Positions 24,958 to 34,467 are shown, numbered from the stretch's first letter. The stretch: 53,919 nt of DNA from CAYVBE01 sp964448935 (GCA_964448935.1 CAYVBE010000004.1:1-53919); one strand, 5' to 3'. Notes: a model not told the origin generated them from the sequence alone. A program made the numbers and translations.

Positions 24958-26411
24958 TCGTTGAGCGACGGAAGCCGCTGCGGGCGAACGTAGGCATCTT
25001 CGGCGTGGGGCATCGGATTTACTGGGGCCAGTTTCCCGGCCTGCGGGAAGACCTGCTCGGGTATATGGACGACTTCAAGGTCCTGGTCGAGGCGAACGGG
25101 GTCAATATCGCCGAGTTCGGCATGGTGGATGACGAGGAGTCGGCCGCGGAGGCGCTGCGTCGCATCAAGACGACCGAGCTGGACCTGATCTTCTGCGATA
25201 TGCTGACCTACGCCACCAGCGCCACGTGGGGGTTGATCTGCCGCGAGGTGGATGTGCCCATTGTGCTCGTCGCCCTGCAGCCGCGGCAGGCGCTCGATTA
25301 CGAGAACGCGACCATCCGCATGCAGCTTGCCAACGACAACATCTGCTCGCTTCCCGAGTTCGCCGGCGTTGCCGTGCGCGTGGGCAAGAAGGTCCCGCCC
25401 ATTGTGGTGGGGACGCTGGAGGACGACCCGGCGGCGGAGGCGGAGATCGCCGAATGGTGCGCGGTGGCCCGCGTTCTGCACGACCTGAGAGGGGCCCGCA
25501 TCGGCCAGATGGGGCACGTGCTGGAGGCCATGCTCGACATGCACAGCGACCCCACCGAGTTCACCGCGCACTTCGGGCTGCACGTGGTCCAGACCGAGCC
25601 GGACGACATCATGCGGCAGTTTCCGGAGGTCACTGCAAAGGCCGTCGCGGCCAAGAGGGACGAGATACTGGGCTTCTTCGACACCCCGGAGCCGGAGGCG
25701 GACCCCACCACCCGCCGCCTGACCGAGGAGGACCTGGGGGCCGCCGCGCGGACCGCCTGCGCGCTGGATCGTTTTGTGGAGGAGAAGAACCTGGACGGCC
25801 TCGCCTATTACTACGAGGCAGAGGAGGGCAGCGAGATGCGCGCGATGCTGCAGAGCCTGATCGTGGGCAACTCGCTGCTGACCGCCGCCGGCTTCCCCAT
25901 GTGCGGCGAGTGCGATCTGAAGACGTGCGTCGCGATGATGATCATGGACCGGCTGGAGATCGGCGGCAGCTTCGCGGAGTTCCACCCCATAGATTTCGGG
26001 GGGGATTTCGTGCTGGTCGGCCACGACGGGCCGCACCACGTCAACATCGCCCAGGGACGGCCCGTGCTGCGGAGCCTCACCAAATATCACGGCAAGCCCG
26101 GCTCCGGCGCGTCGGTCGAGTTCAAGCTCAAGGAAGGGCCGATCTCGATGCTCGGCATCACGCAGACCTACGAAGGGCGGTTCAAGTTCGTCATCGCCGA
26201 AGGTCGCTCGGCCGCCGGCCCCATCCCGGCCACGGGCAACACCAACACGCGCGGGCATTTTGAGCCGGACACTGTGACGTTTCTGAAGCGATGGCTGGCG
26301 GAGGGGCCGACGCACCACTTTGCGCTGGGCATCGGGCACCACGCGTCGGCCATCGAGAAGGTCGCCGAGAGCCTGGGTATCGAGAGCGCAGTCGTGACTC
26401 CCCGAGAGTGA
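24954..26411 (+). CDS. L-arabinose-isomerase-like sugar isomerase
   Basis: A 485-residue member of the L-arabinose/L-fucose isomerase superfamily. Candidate metal ligands are E319 (MCGECDLKTC), E342 (GSFAEFHPIDF), H357/H361 (GHDGPHH) and a late His in FALGIGHHAS, the E-E-H-H order of AraA (E306, E333, H350, H450). The N-terminal NVGIFGVGHRIYWGQFPGLREDL is the substrate-binding first domain. So the operon holds two isomerases of different metal-site type. The ATG overlaps the glycosidase stop (ATGA), coupling the two genes. It would interconvert an aldose released by the glycosidase and its ketose. The substrate is not settled by sequence. Confidence 0.78.
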   Translation: MIVERRKPLRANVGIFGVGHRIYWGQFPGLREDLLGYMDDFKVLVEANGVNIAEFGMVDDEESAAEALRRIKTTELDLIFCDMLTYATSATWGLICREVDVPIVLVALQPRQALDYENATIRMQLANDNICSLPEFAGVAVRVGKKVPPIVVGTLEDDPAAEAEIAEWCAVARVLHDLRGARIGQMGHVLEAMLDMHSDPTEFTAHFGLHVVQTEPDDIMRQFPEVTAKAVAAKRDEILGFFDTPEPEADPTTRRLTEEDLGAAARTACALDRFVEEKNLDGLAYYYEAEEGSEMRAMLQSLIVGNSLLTAAGFPMCGECDLKTCVAMMIMDRLEIGGSFAEFHPIDFGGDFVLVGHDGPHHVNIAQGRPVLRSLTKYHGKPGSGASVEFKLKEGPISMLGITQTYEGRFKFVIAEGRSAAGPIPATGNTNTRGHFEPDTVTFLKRWLAEGPTHHFALGIGHHASAIEKVAESLGIESAVVTPRE

Positions 26412-26418
26412 CCGAACC

Positions 26419-27612
26419 GTGACCGGTTTCCTCATCATCGCCGACGATCTGACGGGCTCGAACGACACCGGCGTGCAGTTCGCGCGCCGGGGCGTCGAGA
26501 CGGTCATCTCCATCGGCGTGGATGCCGATCCGGACGCGACGGTGTGTGTGATGGACACCGAGAGCCGGCACGTCGCTCCTGCCAAGGCTGCGCGGTGCGT
26601 GGAGGGGGCTGCGCGCGGATCGGGCGCGGAGCGCTTCTACAAGAAGACGGACTCGACGCTACGCGGCAACGTGGGGGTGGAGCTGGAGGCGCTGCTCCGG
26701 GCGACGGGGGGCGGGGTGCTGCCGTTCGTGCCCGCCTACCCGCAGGCGGGACGCACGACCCGCGGAGGTTGCCAATACGTCCATGGGAAACCGCTGCACG
26801 AGACGTCCTTCGCGGAGGACCCACGGGAGCCGATCGAGTCCGGCAGCATCCCCGTGATACTCACGCGAGATGCGGAGATTGCGGTCGGTGTTGTGGCGCG
26901 GGACAAACTGGCTTCCTGGTCGCCCGCGGATTGCCCCGATCCGTGCATCTGTGTTTTCGACGCGGAGACGGAGGGGGACCTGGAGCGTATAGCCGACAGA
27001 TTGGTTGAGGTGGGTCTGCTGTGGCGCACGGCGGGGGCTGCCGGGTTTGCGGAGAAAGTGGCCGAGAGGCTGGACCTGCCCCGTTCGGCGCCCGAGAAGC
27101 CGGAGCGACAGGGGCCGCTGCTCATCGTCAACGGCAGCCTGCAGGAGACGGCGCTGGCGCAGGTGAGACGCGGCCTGGAGACCGGAATTGACGGTTTCAG
27201 GCTGACTCCCGAGATGCTGGCTGCCGGGGCACCGACCGCCGGACGGGTCGTGGGACCCTTGTTGCTCTACACCGTGGCGACCCCGGAGGAGCGCGCGCAG
27301 TATGCGGAGGACGTGCGGCGGCAGGGAATCGAGGATGTCTGCGGCCGCGTTGCGGAGGCGCTGGGCGGTCTGACGGCAGCTCTGATGGAGCGCGAGCCGG
27401 CGCCGGGTTCTCTCGCGGTCTTCGGCGGCGATACGGCCGTCGCGGTGCTGCGCGCCCTGGGCGCGACGACCATGCGCCCTCACGGCGAGTTGTGGCCGGG
27501 CGTCATTGAATCTACAATGCCTGTGGGCGGACGGTCCGTCACCGTGGTGACCAAATCCGGCGGTTTCGGACCGGAAGATCTGGTGGCACGGCTGGCGGCG
27601 AGGTACGACTGA
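26419..27612 (+). CDS. Four-carbon acid sugar kinase (DUF1537 family)
   Basis: A 397-residue kinase of the OtnK/DtnK family, which phosphorylates C4 acids such as D-threonate or erythronate at C4 with ATP. Diagnostic stretches are LIIADDLTGSNDTGVQF (D9-D10), YKKTDSTLRGNVG (K75-R82 region), FGGDTA near residue 336 and VTKSGGFGPED at the C-terminus. It starts at GTG 26419 with no clear Shine-Dalgarno, 7 bases after the isomerase. The next gene encodes the matching PdxA2-type dehydrogenase, which in known pathways oxidises the kinase product to DHAP and CO2. The symbol dtnK would fit by context, but substrate specificity within the family varies. Confidence 0.88.
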   Translation: MTGFLIIADDLTGSNDTGVQFARRGVETVISIGVDADPDATVCVMDTESRHVAPAKAARCVEGAARGSGAERFYKKTDSTLRGNVGVELEALLRATGGGVLPFVPAYPQAGRTTRGGCQYVHGKPLHETSFAEDPREPIESGSIPVILTRDAEIAVGVVARDKLASWSPADCPDPCICVFDAETEGDLERIADRLVEVGLLWRTAGAAGFAEKVAERLDLPRSAPEKPERQGPLLIVNGSLQETALAQVRRGLETGIDGFRLTPEMLAAGAPTAGRVVGPLLLYTVATPEERAQYAEDVRRQGIEDVCGRVAEALGGLTAALMEREPAPGSLAVFGGDTAVAVLRALGATTMRPHGELWPGVIESTMPVGGRSVTVVTKSGGFGPEDLVARLAARYD

Positions 27613-27626
27613 ACAACGGAGCGAGA

Positions 27627-28661
27627 ATGAGCGCAGAGCGACCAATTATCGCAATCAGCGTCGGCGACCCGGCCGGCATCGGGGCCGAGGTAACCGCCAG
27701 GGCCCTTGACCTTCCGGAGATCTACGACGCCTGCCGGCCGCTCGCCGTGGGCGACCTCGGGGTGATCAATGAGGCGATAGAGTTCTCGGGGCTCGACCTG
27801 GAGACGCGGGCCGTTGAGGCCCCCGAAGACGGGCGGTACGAGCACGGGGCGATTGACGTCCTGGACCTGGGTAACGTGGACCTGGAGGCGCTGGAGTACG
27901 GGAAGATATCCGCCATGTGCGGCCGGGCGGCGTTCGAGTACATCCGGATGGTCGTCGAACTGGCCCTCGATGGCGCGGTGGACGCCACCACCACCGGCCC
28001 CATCCACAAGGAGGCGCTGGCCGCCGCCGGCATCAAGCACCCCGGACACACCGAGATATACGCCGACCTGGCCGGCACCCGCGACTACGCCATGATGCTG
28101 GCCGACGGGGACTTCCGGGTGGTGCACGTCTCAACCCACGTCGCGCTGCGGCGGGCCTGCGAGCTGGTAAAAAGGGAACGGGTGCTCAAGGTCATCGAGC
28201 TGGGGCGCGACGCTCTCGTGCGGATGGGCGTCGCCGAGCCGCGCATTGGCGTGGCCGGGCTGAACCCGCACTGCGGGGAGGGCGGTCTGTTCGGCGACGA
28301 GGAGCAGGAGGAGATCATTCCGGCCGTCGAGCGCGCGCGGGGGAAAGGCTTCGACGTGGAGGGCCCCATCCCCTCCGACACCGTTTTCAGCAAGCTGCGC
28401 GGCGGGCAGTACGATCTGGTGGTGGCCATGTATCACGACCAGGGGCACATCGCCACGAAGCTGATGGGCTTCCGCTACGACCGCGAGACGGACACCTGGT
28501 CCTCGATTTCCGGCGTCAACGTCACTCTCGGCCTGCCCATCATCCGCACCTCGGTGGACCACGGCGTCGCTTTCGATCGGGCCGGGCAGGGCCGGGCCAA
28601 CCCGGAGAGTATGATCCAGGCGCTCCGCATGGGCGCGAGATTCGCATCCGGCGGGCGGTGA
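27627..28661 (+). CDS. 4-phospho-C4-acid dehydrogenase (PdxA2-type)
   Basis: A 344-residue PdxA family enzyme that oxidatively decarboxylates a 4-phospho-threonate or -erythronate type compound to DHAP. The signatures are ISVGDPAGIGAEV (11-22), GHTEIYADLAG, GLNPHCGEGGLFG, YHDQGHIATKLMGF and the NAD-site stretch GVNVTLGLPIIRTSVDHG. Metal ligands are expected among the histidines of THVALRRA, YHDQGH and SVDHG. Being next to a DUF1537 kinase, it is more likely the catabolic PdxA2 than the vitamin B6 enzyme PdxA. Start after CGGAGCG. Its product DHAP would join the glycolytic pool. Confidence 0.87.
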   Translation: MSAERPIIAISVGDPAGIGAEVTARALDLPEIYDACRPLAVGDLGVINEAIEFSGLDLETRAVEAPEDGRYEHGAIDVLDLGNVDLEALEYGKISAMCGRAAFEYIRMVVELALDGAVDATTTGPIHKEALAAAGIKHPGHTEIYADLAGTRDYAMMLADGDFRVVHVSTHVALRRACELVKRERVLKVIELGRDALVRMGVAEPRIGVAGLNPHCGEGGLFGDEEQEEIIPAVERARGKGFDVEGPIPSDTVFSKLRGGQYDLVVAMYHDQGHIATKLMGFRYDRETDTWSSISGVNVTLGLPIIRTSVDHGVAFDRAGQGRANPESMIQALRMGARFASGGR

Positions 28662-28689
28662 AGCTATCTTTGACGCGGAGAGGTGTTGA

Positions 28690-31638
28690 ATGAAGGCGAT
28701 TTCCCTCGCAGTTCTTAGCTGGTGTCTCGTAGTCGGCGTGTTCAGTTCATCTTCCGCATTCGGGGAGTCATTCGTGACCGAATCCGAGCGCAGCATACCG
28801 GTCGTTGATCGGGCGGACGTGGTTGTGGTGGGCGGAAGCACGGGGGCCGTGGCGGCGGCCGTTGCCGCGGCGGAGGAGGGCGCGGAGGTCTTCCTGGCGG
28901 CACAACGCCCGCACCTGGGCGGGGATATGTGCGACACGCTGCGCCTCTGGCTAGAGCCGGGGGAGGAGCCGACCACGCCGCTGGCACGGGAGGTCTACGG
29001 CGACTCGCGCGCCACCACGCCGCTGCGCGTGAAGAAGGTCCTGGACGAGGCGCTGGTGGAAGCCGGGGTTGAGTTCCTGTTCGGCTGCTACGCCACCGAC
29101 GTTCTGGAGGATGACGCGGGACGGCCCGCCGGCATCGTGATGGCGAACCGTGCCGGCCGGCAGGCTGTGGTGGCGAAGACGATTATTGACGCCACGCACC
29201 GTGCCACCGTGGCCCGCATGGCGGGCGCGAAGGTGAGTGAATGGCTGGGCGGCGAGCTGACCGTAAAGCGAGTGGTGATCGGTGCCGAAGAGCCGAACGA
29301 GGGGCTGCCTTGTCGGCAGGTTGACGTGGACGAAGGAAAACTCTCGGAGCGTGGAGTCTTCGAGTACACGCTGAAGGTGGAGGTGGATGAGGACTCCATC
29401 GCCGGTTTCGCGCGGGCCGATCAAGGGGCCCGGGACGCGACCCGCCGGCCGGGGCAACTGCAGGCTTCCGAGAAACTCTTCTACGTCCCGCCGGAGGCTA
29501 TCGCGGGACGTGGGCCGTGGTCCGGGTTCGAGGGGCTTTCGACCGCGCCTTTCCAGCCGAAGGGTGTTGACGGAGTATATGTCCTCGGTGGCTGCGCAGA
29601 CCTGCCGCGTGAGGCCGCAGAGGCGCTGCTCCGGCCGGTCCGGTTGATGTCCGTAGGGCGCTTCATCGGGCGCGCCGCTGCCGGGGAAGCGGCACGGGTG
29701 GAGGAGCCGGCGGGCGTGACGTGCCCGGCCCGCGTGCCTTCCGGCAGGCCGGACGGTGAGGTGCGGGAGGTGCTCCGTGGTCCACGCCCTACGTCGGACA
29801 TCGAGAGCAGGATACCGTACCCCGAGCGCGGCCTGCCGGTGCTGGGGGAATACGATGTTGTGGTGCTGGGCGGCGGGACATCCGGATGCGCTGCGGCCAT
29901 CGGCGCGGCACGCCGGGGCGCACGGACACTCGTGCTGGAGTATCAGGGCGCGCCGGGAGGCACCGGCACCCTTGGCATGATCGGCAGGAGCTATGCCGGA
30001 CGCCGGGTCGGCTTTGCTGAAGAGGTGCCGTTCCCCGCCAGGGGCGAGGGGCTGCATCCCAAGATGGAGTGGTATCGCCGCAACATCCGGGAGGCCGGCG
30101 GCGAGGTGTGGTTTCACGTGCTTGGCTGCGGGGCGCTGGTGGACGGGGAACGGGTGAAGGGAGTAGTCGTGGCCACTCCGTGGGGCCGCGGAGTCGTACT
30201 GGCGAAGGTGGCCATTGACAGCACCGGCAACGCCGATCTGGCGGTCGCCGCCGGCGCGGACTCGATGTACGGCTCCGACGTCGGGGACATTGCGCTGCAG
30301 GGCGCCGGCCTGCCCGAGCGGCCACTTGGCTCCCGCTACATCAATACCGACTACCTGCTGGTGGACGAATCGGACATGCTGGACGTCTGGCGTGCTCTGG
30401 TGGGGGCGCGCATGACCATGGGGAAGTGGGCCTTCGACGGAGGAAGTTTTATCCAGACCCGGGAACGCCGCCGTGTGGTGGGCGACCACATCCTGCGCTA
30501 TCTGGACCAGGTGGCGAGGCGCACCTATCCGGACAGCATTGTGCTCTCGCGCAGCGACTACGATTCCCACGGCTACCCCGACCTGCCGTATTTCGCCTTC
30601 ATACCGCACACCGAGGAATCGCGAAAGGCCAATCACCCCGCGCCGGGCGGGAAGTGCTACACGCCGTATCGCTGCCTGCTGCCGGCTGGATTGGACGGCA
30701 TGCTGGTCACCGGCCTGGGGATCAGCATGGAGCGCGACGCCTCCGCCATGGTGCGCATGCAGTACGATCTGAGCAACCAGGGCTACGCGGCCGGAGTGGC
30801 CGCCGCGATGGCGGCGGAGCAGGGCGTCGGAACGCGTGGCATTGACATCCGGGCGCTCCAGAAACACCTTGTGGAGGTCGGCAACCTGCCGGAGCACGTG
30901 CTGGAGCACGAGGATTCCTTTCCGCCGGCTGAACGGGATATCCGGGAGGCAGTCAGGCTGTTGCCTGACGAGAACCGCTCCGGGCGCAGGGAGGGCTTCC
31001 GCGCGCTGGCGGTGGTGCTGTCGCACGCGGAAGAGGCGTTGCCTTCCCTGCGCGAGGCACACCGCGCCGCGGAGGGGGACGCGCGCCTGACTTACGCCCG
31101 GGTGCTTGGCTGCCTGGGGGCGAAAGAGGCCGTGCCGGACCTGATCGAGGCGCTCGATGAAGTCGAGGAGTGGGACCCCAAGATACTGCAGGGCGGCATG
31201 GCCGAATACGCCCACCTGCCGACCTGGACAGACTCGCTTATCCTGGCGCTGGGGCGCACGCGTGACGAGAGGGCACTGCCGGCCATCCTGCGGAAGGCAC
31301 GGACGCTGGATCGGGAGGTCACCCTGTCGCACCACCGGGCCGTAGCGCTGGCGCTGGAGCGCATAGGCGACCCGCGCGGCGCGCCCATGCTGGCCGAAGT
31401 CCTCAACCGGCCCGGCATGAGCGGGCACGACATGACCGAACTTGAGCCACAGTACGACAAGCCGCGGGGGAAGCGCCGCCGCACCGGGCCGCTGCGGGAG
31501 ATCGTGCTCGCACGGGCCCTCTATCGCTGCGGCGATAACGACGGCCTGGGCGAGCGGATACTGCGGGAATACACCCGGGACATCCGCGGCCTCTTCGCGC
31601 GCCACGCACACGCCGTTCTGGCCGACAGAGATCGCTGA
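28690..31638 (+). CDS. Exported double-FAD flavoprotein with HEAT repeats
   Basis: A 982-residue protein with a Sec-like signal peptide (about 1-26, ending SAFGE). It has two separate FAD-binding Rossmann domains: VVVVGGSTGAVAAAVAA near residue 44 and VVLGGGTSGCAAAIGAA near residue 392, each with a following GG motif (PHLGGDM, GAPGGTG). The second belongs with the FAD-dependent oxidoreductases of PF12831 type. From about residue 750 HEAT-like repeats follow (VLGCLGAKEAVPDLIEAL, RDERALPAILRKA, ALERIGDPRGAPMLAEVL). A Tat motif is absent although folded flavoproteins usually use Tat. Oxidation of a sugar or polyol outside the cytoplasm is possible but unproven. Start after GGAGAGG. Confidence 0.78.
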   Translation: MKAISLAVLSWCLVVGVFSSSSAFGESFVTESERSIPVVDRADVVVVGGSTGAVAAAVAAAEEGAEVFLAAQRPHLGGDMCDTLRLWLEPGEEPTTPLAREVYGDSRATTPLRVKKVLDEALVEAGVEFLFGCYATDVLEDDAGRPAGIVMANRAGRQAVVAKTIIDATHRATVARMAGAKVSEWLGGELTVKRVVIGAEEPNEGLPCRQVDVDEGKLSERGVFEYTLKVEVDEDSIAGFARADQGARDATRRPGQLQASEKLFYVPPEAIAGRGPWSGFEGLSTAPFQPKGVDGVYVLGGCADLPREAAEALLRPVRLMSVGRFIGRAAAGEAARVEEPAGVTCPARVPSGRPDGEVREVLRGPRPTSDIESRIPYPERGLPVLGEYDVVVLGGGTSGCAAAIGAARRGARTLVLEYQGAPGGTGTLGMIGRSYAGRRVGFAEEVPFPARGEGLHPKMEWYRRNIREAGGEVWFHVLGCGALVDGERVKGVVVATPWGRGVVLAKVAIDSTGNADLAVAAGADSMYGSDVGDIALQGAGLPERPLGSRYINTDYLLVDESDMLDVWRALVGARMTMGKWAFDGGSFIQTRERRRVVGDHILRYLDQVARRTYPDSIVLSRSDYDSHGYPDLPYFAFIPHTEESRKANHPAPGGKCYTPYRCLLPAGLDGMLVTGLGISMERDASAMVRMQYDLSNQGYAAGVAAAMAAEQGVGTRGIDIRALQKHLVEVGNLPEHVLEHEDSFPPAERDIREAVRLLPDENRSGRREGFRALAVVLSHAEEALPSLREAHRAAEGDARLTYARVLGCLGAKEAVPDLIEALDEVEEWDPKILQGGMAEYAHLPTWTDSLILALGRTRDERALPAILRKARTLDREVTLSHHRAVALALERIGDPRGAPMLAEVLNRPGMSGHDMTELEPQYDKPRGKRRRTGPLREIVLARALYRCGDNDGLGERILREYTRDIRGLFARHAHAVLADRDR

Positions 31639-31657
31639 CTACAGACGGGGGAACACC

Positions 31658-32662
31658 ATGCAATATGTCACGCTCGGAAGCACCGGAGTGCAGGTTTCGG
31701 AGCTGTGTTTCGGTACGATGTCTTTCGGCCGCGAGGCCGACGAGGAGACCTCGGCCGCCATGTTCCGGCGGTGCCGCGAGGCGGGAATCAACTTCTTTGA
31801 CTGCGCAAACGTTTACGCCGACGGCGGCTCGGAGGAGATCCTGGGCGGGCTGATCGAAGACTGCCGCGACGAGCTGGTGATAACCTCCAAGGTGGGCATG
31901 GGCGGGGGGGCGGAGCCGAACGAGCGCGGCCTCTCGCGCCGGCATGTCATGGAGCAGGTCGAGCTGTCCCTCGGGCGGCTGGGCACCGACCGGCTGGACA
32001 TCTACTTCTGCCACTGTGAGGACCCGCGGACGCCGATGGAGGAGACGCTGCGCGCCATGGACGACCTGGTGCGGCAGGGCAAGGTGCGCTATGCCGGCGT
32101 CAGCAACTGGCCGGCCTGGACCATCGCCCGCGCGCTGGGCATGGCGGAGCGCCTGGGGCTGAACCGCCTGCACGTGCTGCAGCCCATGTATAGCCTGGCC
32201 AAGCGCACCGCAGAGGTCGAGATACTGCCGCTGGCGCACGACGAGAACCTGGGCGTCATCTCCTACAGCCCGCTGGGCGGCGGCCTGCTGACCGGTAAAT
32301 ACACCGGCGGCAAGCAGCCCGAGAACGGGCGGCTGACCTGGCACGAGGGCTACGCGAAGCGTTACGGCTATCCGACATACCGGGACGTGGCGGACGGCTT
32401 TGCGGCCTACGCCGAGGAGGCGGGCGTGGACCCCGTGACGCTGGCCGTGGCCTGGGTGAAGTCCCATCCGGCGATCACCGCTCCCATCATCGGCGCGCGC
32501 AACCTGGAGCAGTTGGAGCCTTCCCTGGCCGCCGCCGAATACGAGATGTCGGCCGACCAGTGGCGGGAGATATCGGACCTGACCCCGCCCGTGCCGGTGG
32601 CCACCGACCGTGATGAGGAACGCGAGGAGCAGTACCGTTGGGTGCTGGAGGAGATGGACTGA
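31658..32662 (+). CDS. Aldo/keto reductase
   Basis: A 334-residue NADP(H)-dependent aldo/keto reductase. The catalytic tetrad is visible: Asp in NFFDCANVYADGG together with its Tyr, Lys in LVITSKVG and His in DIYFCHCEDP. GVSNWPAWTIA, SPLGGGLLTGKYTG and PIIGARNLEQLEPSLAA are typical AKR stretches, the last lining the cofactor phosphate. It would reduce an aldehyde, or oxidise a sugar such as L-rhamnose or L-fucose at C1. The start follows GGGGGA with 8-base spacing. It closes the long run that began at 11940; a promoter lies just after it. Confidence 0.88.
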   Translation: MQYVTLGSTGVQVSELCFGTMSFGREADEETSAAMFRRCREAGINFFDCANVYADGGSEEILGGLIEDCRDELVITSKVGMGGGAEPNERGLSRRHVMEQVELSLGRLGTDRLDIYFCHCEDPRTPMEETLRAMDDLVRQGKVRYAGVSNWPAWTIARALGMAERLGLNRLHVLQPMYSLAKRTAEVEILPLAHDENLGVISYSPLGGGLLTGKYTGGKQPENGRLTWHEGYAKRYGYPTYRDVADGFAAYAEEAGVDPVTLAVAWVKSHPAITAPIIGARNLEQLEPSLAAAEYEMSADQWREISDLTPPVPVATDRDEEREEQYRWVLEEMD

Positions 32663-32669
32663 GTCCCCG

Positions 32670-32698
32670 TTGTGACGCCGAGCGACTGGACGTATAAT
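32670..32698 (+). promoter_or_regulatory. Promoter before the sulfatase gene
   Basis: TTGTGA (32670-32675), 17 bases, TATAAT (32693-32698). The -10 is a perfect consensus match and the -35 matches 4/6. This is the clearest promoter in the catabolic region, 69 bases before the sulfatase ATG, and it suggests the sulfatase-kinase-isomerase genes form a separate unit. No terminator is obvious between the reductase and this site. Confidence 0.6.
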
Positions 32699-32767
32699 CC
32701 CATCCTCGGACTCAGCGGACCTGCATGAATCAGATAACCGCAGGAGCAATCTGGGAAGGATGAACGG

Positions 32768-34447
32768 ATGGGTGTTTCACGACGTGATTTCTTGAGGACT
32801 TCCGGCGCGCTGGCGGCCGGAACATTGTTGAACAGCGGCTGCGCCCGGAACCGGAGGGGCGGTGGGGGCGATTCCCGACCGAACATCGTGCTGGTATTCT
32901 CCGATGAGGCCGCTCCCGGCTATCTGGGCTGCTACGGAAGCGATTTCCTGACGCCGCACCTTGACTCGTTGGCGGCGGACGGCGTGCGCTTCAATCAGGC
33001 TTACTGCACATCGTCGGTCTGCGCTCCCAGCCGCTATGCCGTGTTCACGGGGCAGTATGCCGGGCGCTCCACGCACCCCGGTTTTCTGGGTAGCCAACCC
33101 GTCACGCGGCCCTATTGCATCACCTGGAACCCCGGCATCACGCTGGACACGCCCACCGTTGCGCGGTTCCTCTCGGCCGCCGGCTACTACACGGGCTTCG
33201 TCGGCAAATGGGGCGTGACGCTGGCGGACAGCAACGTGGAGTGGGACATCCCGCGCTTCAGCCGCGACGACGATCCCGACGATCCGGAGGTCAACCGCCG
33301 GCTCCGTCGTCACCAGGAGATCTACCGGGAGCGCATCAAGAAGACCGGCGGTTTCGAATGGGCGGGCAGCGTCCTGCCCGGCAACGGCAAGCATCCGCTG
33401 CCGCACTTCAACTTTCACCCGTTCGAGTGGTTCACGCGCGGGGCGCTGGACTTTATTGATGAAGCAGCGCGCGATGACCGGCCGTTCTTCCTGTACACCG
33501 CGCCGACGGCAACGCACGGGCCCGACCACTCGGCGGAGTTCGATGTGGACCCGCGCTACACGCCGGAGGGCAAGCGGGAGGGGCCCTTCACCTGCTACCC
33601 GCCGCGGGAGAGCCTGCGCCGACGGCTGGAGCAGGCCGGCCTGCCCGTGGACTACGCGCACTCCGGCATGCTGTACCTGGACGAGCACGTCGGCGGTATC
33701 CTCAAGCGGCTGCGGGAGCTCGGCATAACCCGCGACACGCTGGTGATTTACGTGCCCGATCACAACGTGGAGCCGGGCAAAGCTACCTGCTATCAGCGGG
33801 GCGTGCACGTGCCCATGCTCATGCGCTGGCCGGGGCGCATTCCGGCGGGCAGCGTCACCGACGAGCTGGTCCAGATCACCGACATCCTGCCCACCTGCCT
33901 GGACGTCGCGGGCGCCGTTCCGCCGCCGGATTACCGGGGAGATGGCCTCAGCATATTGCCAGCCGCACAGGGCGGGACGCTGCCGGGGCGCGACCACCTG
34001 TATTTCGAAATCGGCGTAACCCGCGCGGTTCTGAAAGACGGTCACAAGTACATCGTCTATCGCTACCGCGACGAGGCGCTCCGGAAGATGAAGGACGGCG
34101 AGGTGGACGTGGCGCTGGACCACATGGAGGGCACCCGGCAGGCCCACTCGTCCATCGCCCTGAGCTGCTTCCCGCACTATTTCGATCCGGACCAGCTTTA
34201 CGACCTCGACAGCGATCCCTATGAGCAGCACAACCTGGCGGAGGACCCGGCGTACGCGGACGTTCTGGCCGACCTGCGCGATACGCTGAAGGCCGACCTG
34301 GAGACGTTCCGGCATCCGTATGACCTGAGTGTGCCGGAGTTCATGGAATCGGAACGTTTCGCCGAGCTGGTCGAGGCGCGTCAGGAAATCGGCGCCGGCC
34401 GCGTGGGCTGGTGGGATCAGAGCTTTAAGTGGCCGCCGGAGGAATGA
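32768..34447 (+). CDS. Tat-exported lipoprotein sulfatase
   Basis: A 559-residue arylsulfatase-type enzyme that removes sulfate esters, probably from carbohydrates. The formylglycine motif is C85-A-P-S-R (VCAPSRYAVFTGQ), and IVLVFSDEAAPGYLGCYG supplies the metal Asp. The N-terminus has a twin-arginine motif (SRRDFLRT) followed by a lipobox-like LNSGC25, so it is probably exported folded and lipid-anchored. Cys maturation to formylglycine needs an anaerobic radical SAM maturase or FGE; neither is in the window. It is transcribed from its own strong promoter and is followed by an FGGY kinase, consistent with desulfation of a sulfated glycan. Start after GGAAGGA. Confidence 0.9.
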   Translation: MGVSRRDFLRTSGALAAGTLLNSGCARNRRGGGGDSRPNIVLVFSDEAAPGYLGCYGSDFLTPHLDSLAADGVRFNQAYCTSSVCAPSRYAVFTGQYAGRSTHPGFLGSQPVTRPYCITWNPGITLDTPTVARFLSAAGYYTGFVGKWGVTLADSNVEWDIPRFSRDDDPDDPEVNRRLRRHQEIYRERIKKTGGFEWAGSVLPGNGKHPLPHFNFHPFEWFTRGALDFIDEAARDDRPFFLYTAPTATHGPDHSAEFDVDPRYTPEGKREGPFTCYPPRESLRRRLEQAGLPVDYAHSGMLYLDEHVGGILKRLRELGITRDTLVIYVPDHNVEPGKATCYQRGVHVPMLMRWPGRIPAGSVTDELVQITDILPTCLDVAGAVPPPDYRGDGLSILPAAQGGTLPGRDHLYFEIGVTRAVLKDGHKYIVYRYRDEALRKMKDGEVDVALDHMEGTRQAHSSIALSCFPHYFDPDQLYDLDSDPYEQHNLAEDPAYADVLADLRDTLKADLETFRHPYDLSVPEFMESERFAELVEARQEIGAGRVGWWDQSFKWPPEE

Positions 34448-34467
34448 GTTCGGAAGGAGGCAAAAGC

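Noticed and set aside
27627..28661. Vitamin B6 biosynthetic PdxA
   Set aside because: It sits directly after a DUF1537 kinase in a sugar operon, the hallmark of the catabolic PdxA2 type, with no other B6 genes.
28951..31611. An 886-codon open frame on the minus strand
   Set aside because: It lies wholly over the double-FAD gene, has no domain-like pattern and reflects GC-rich codon bias (mirror frame).
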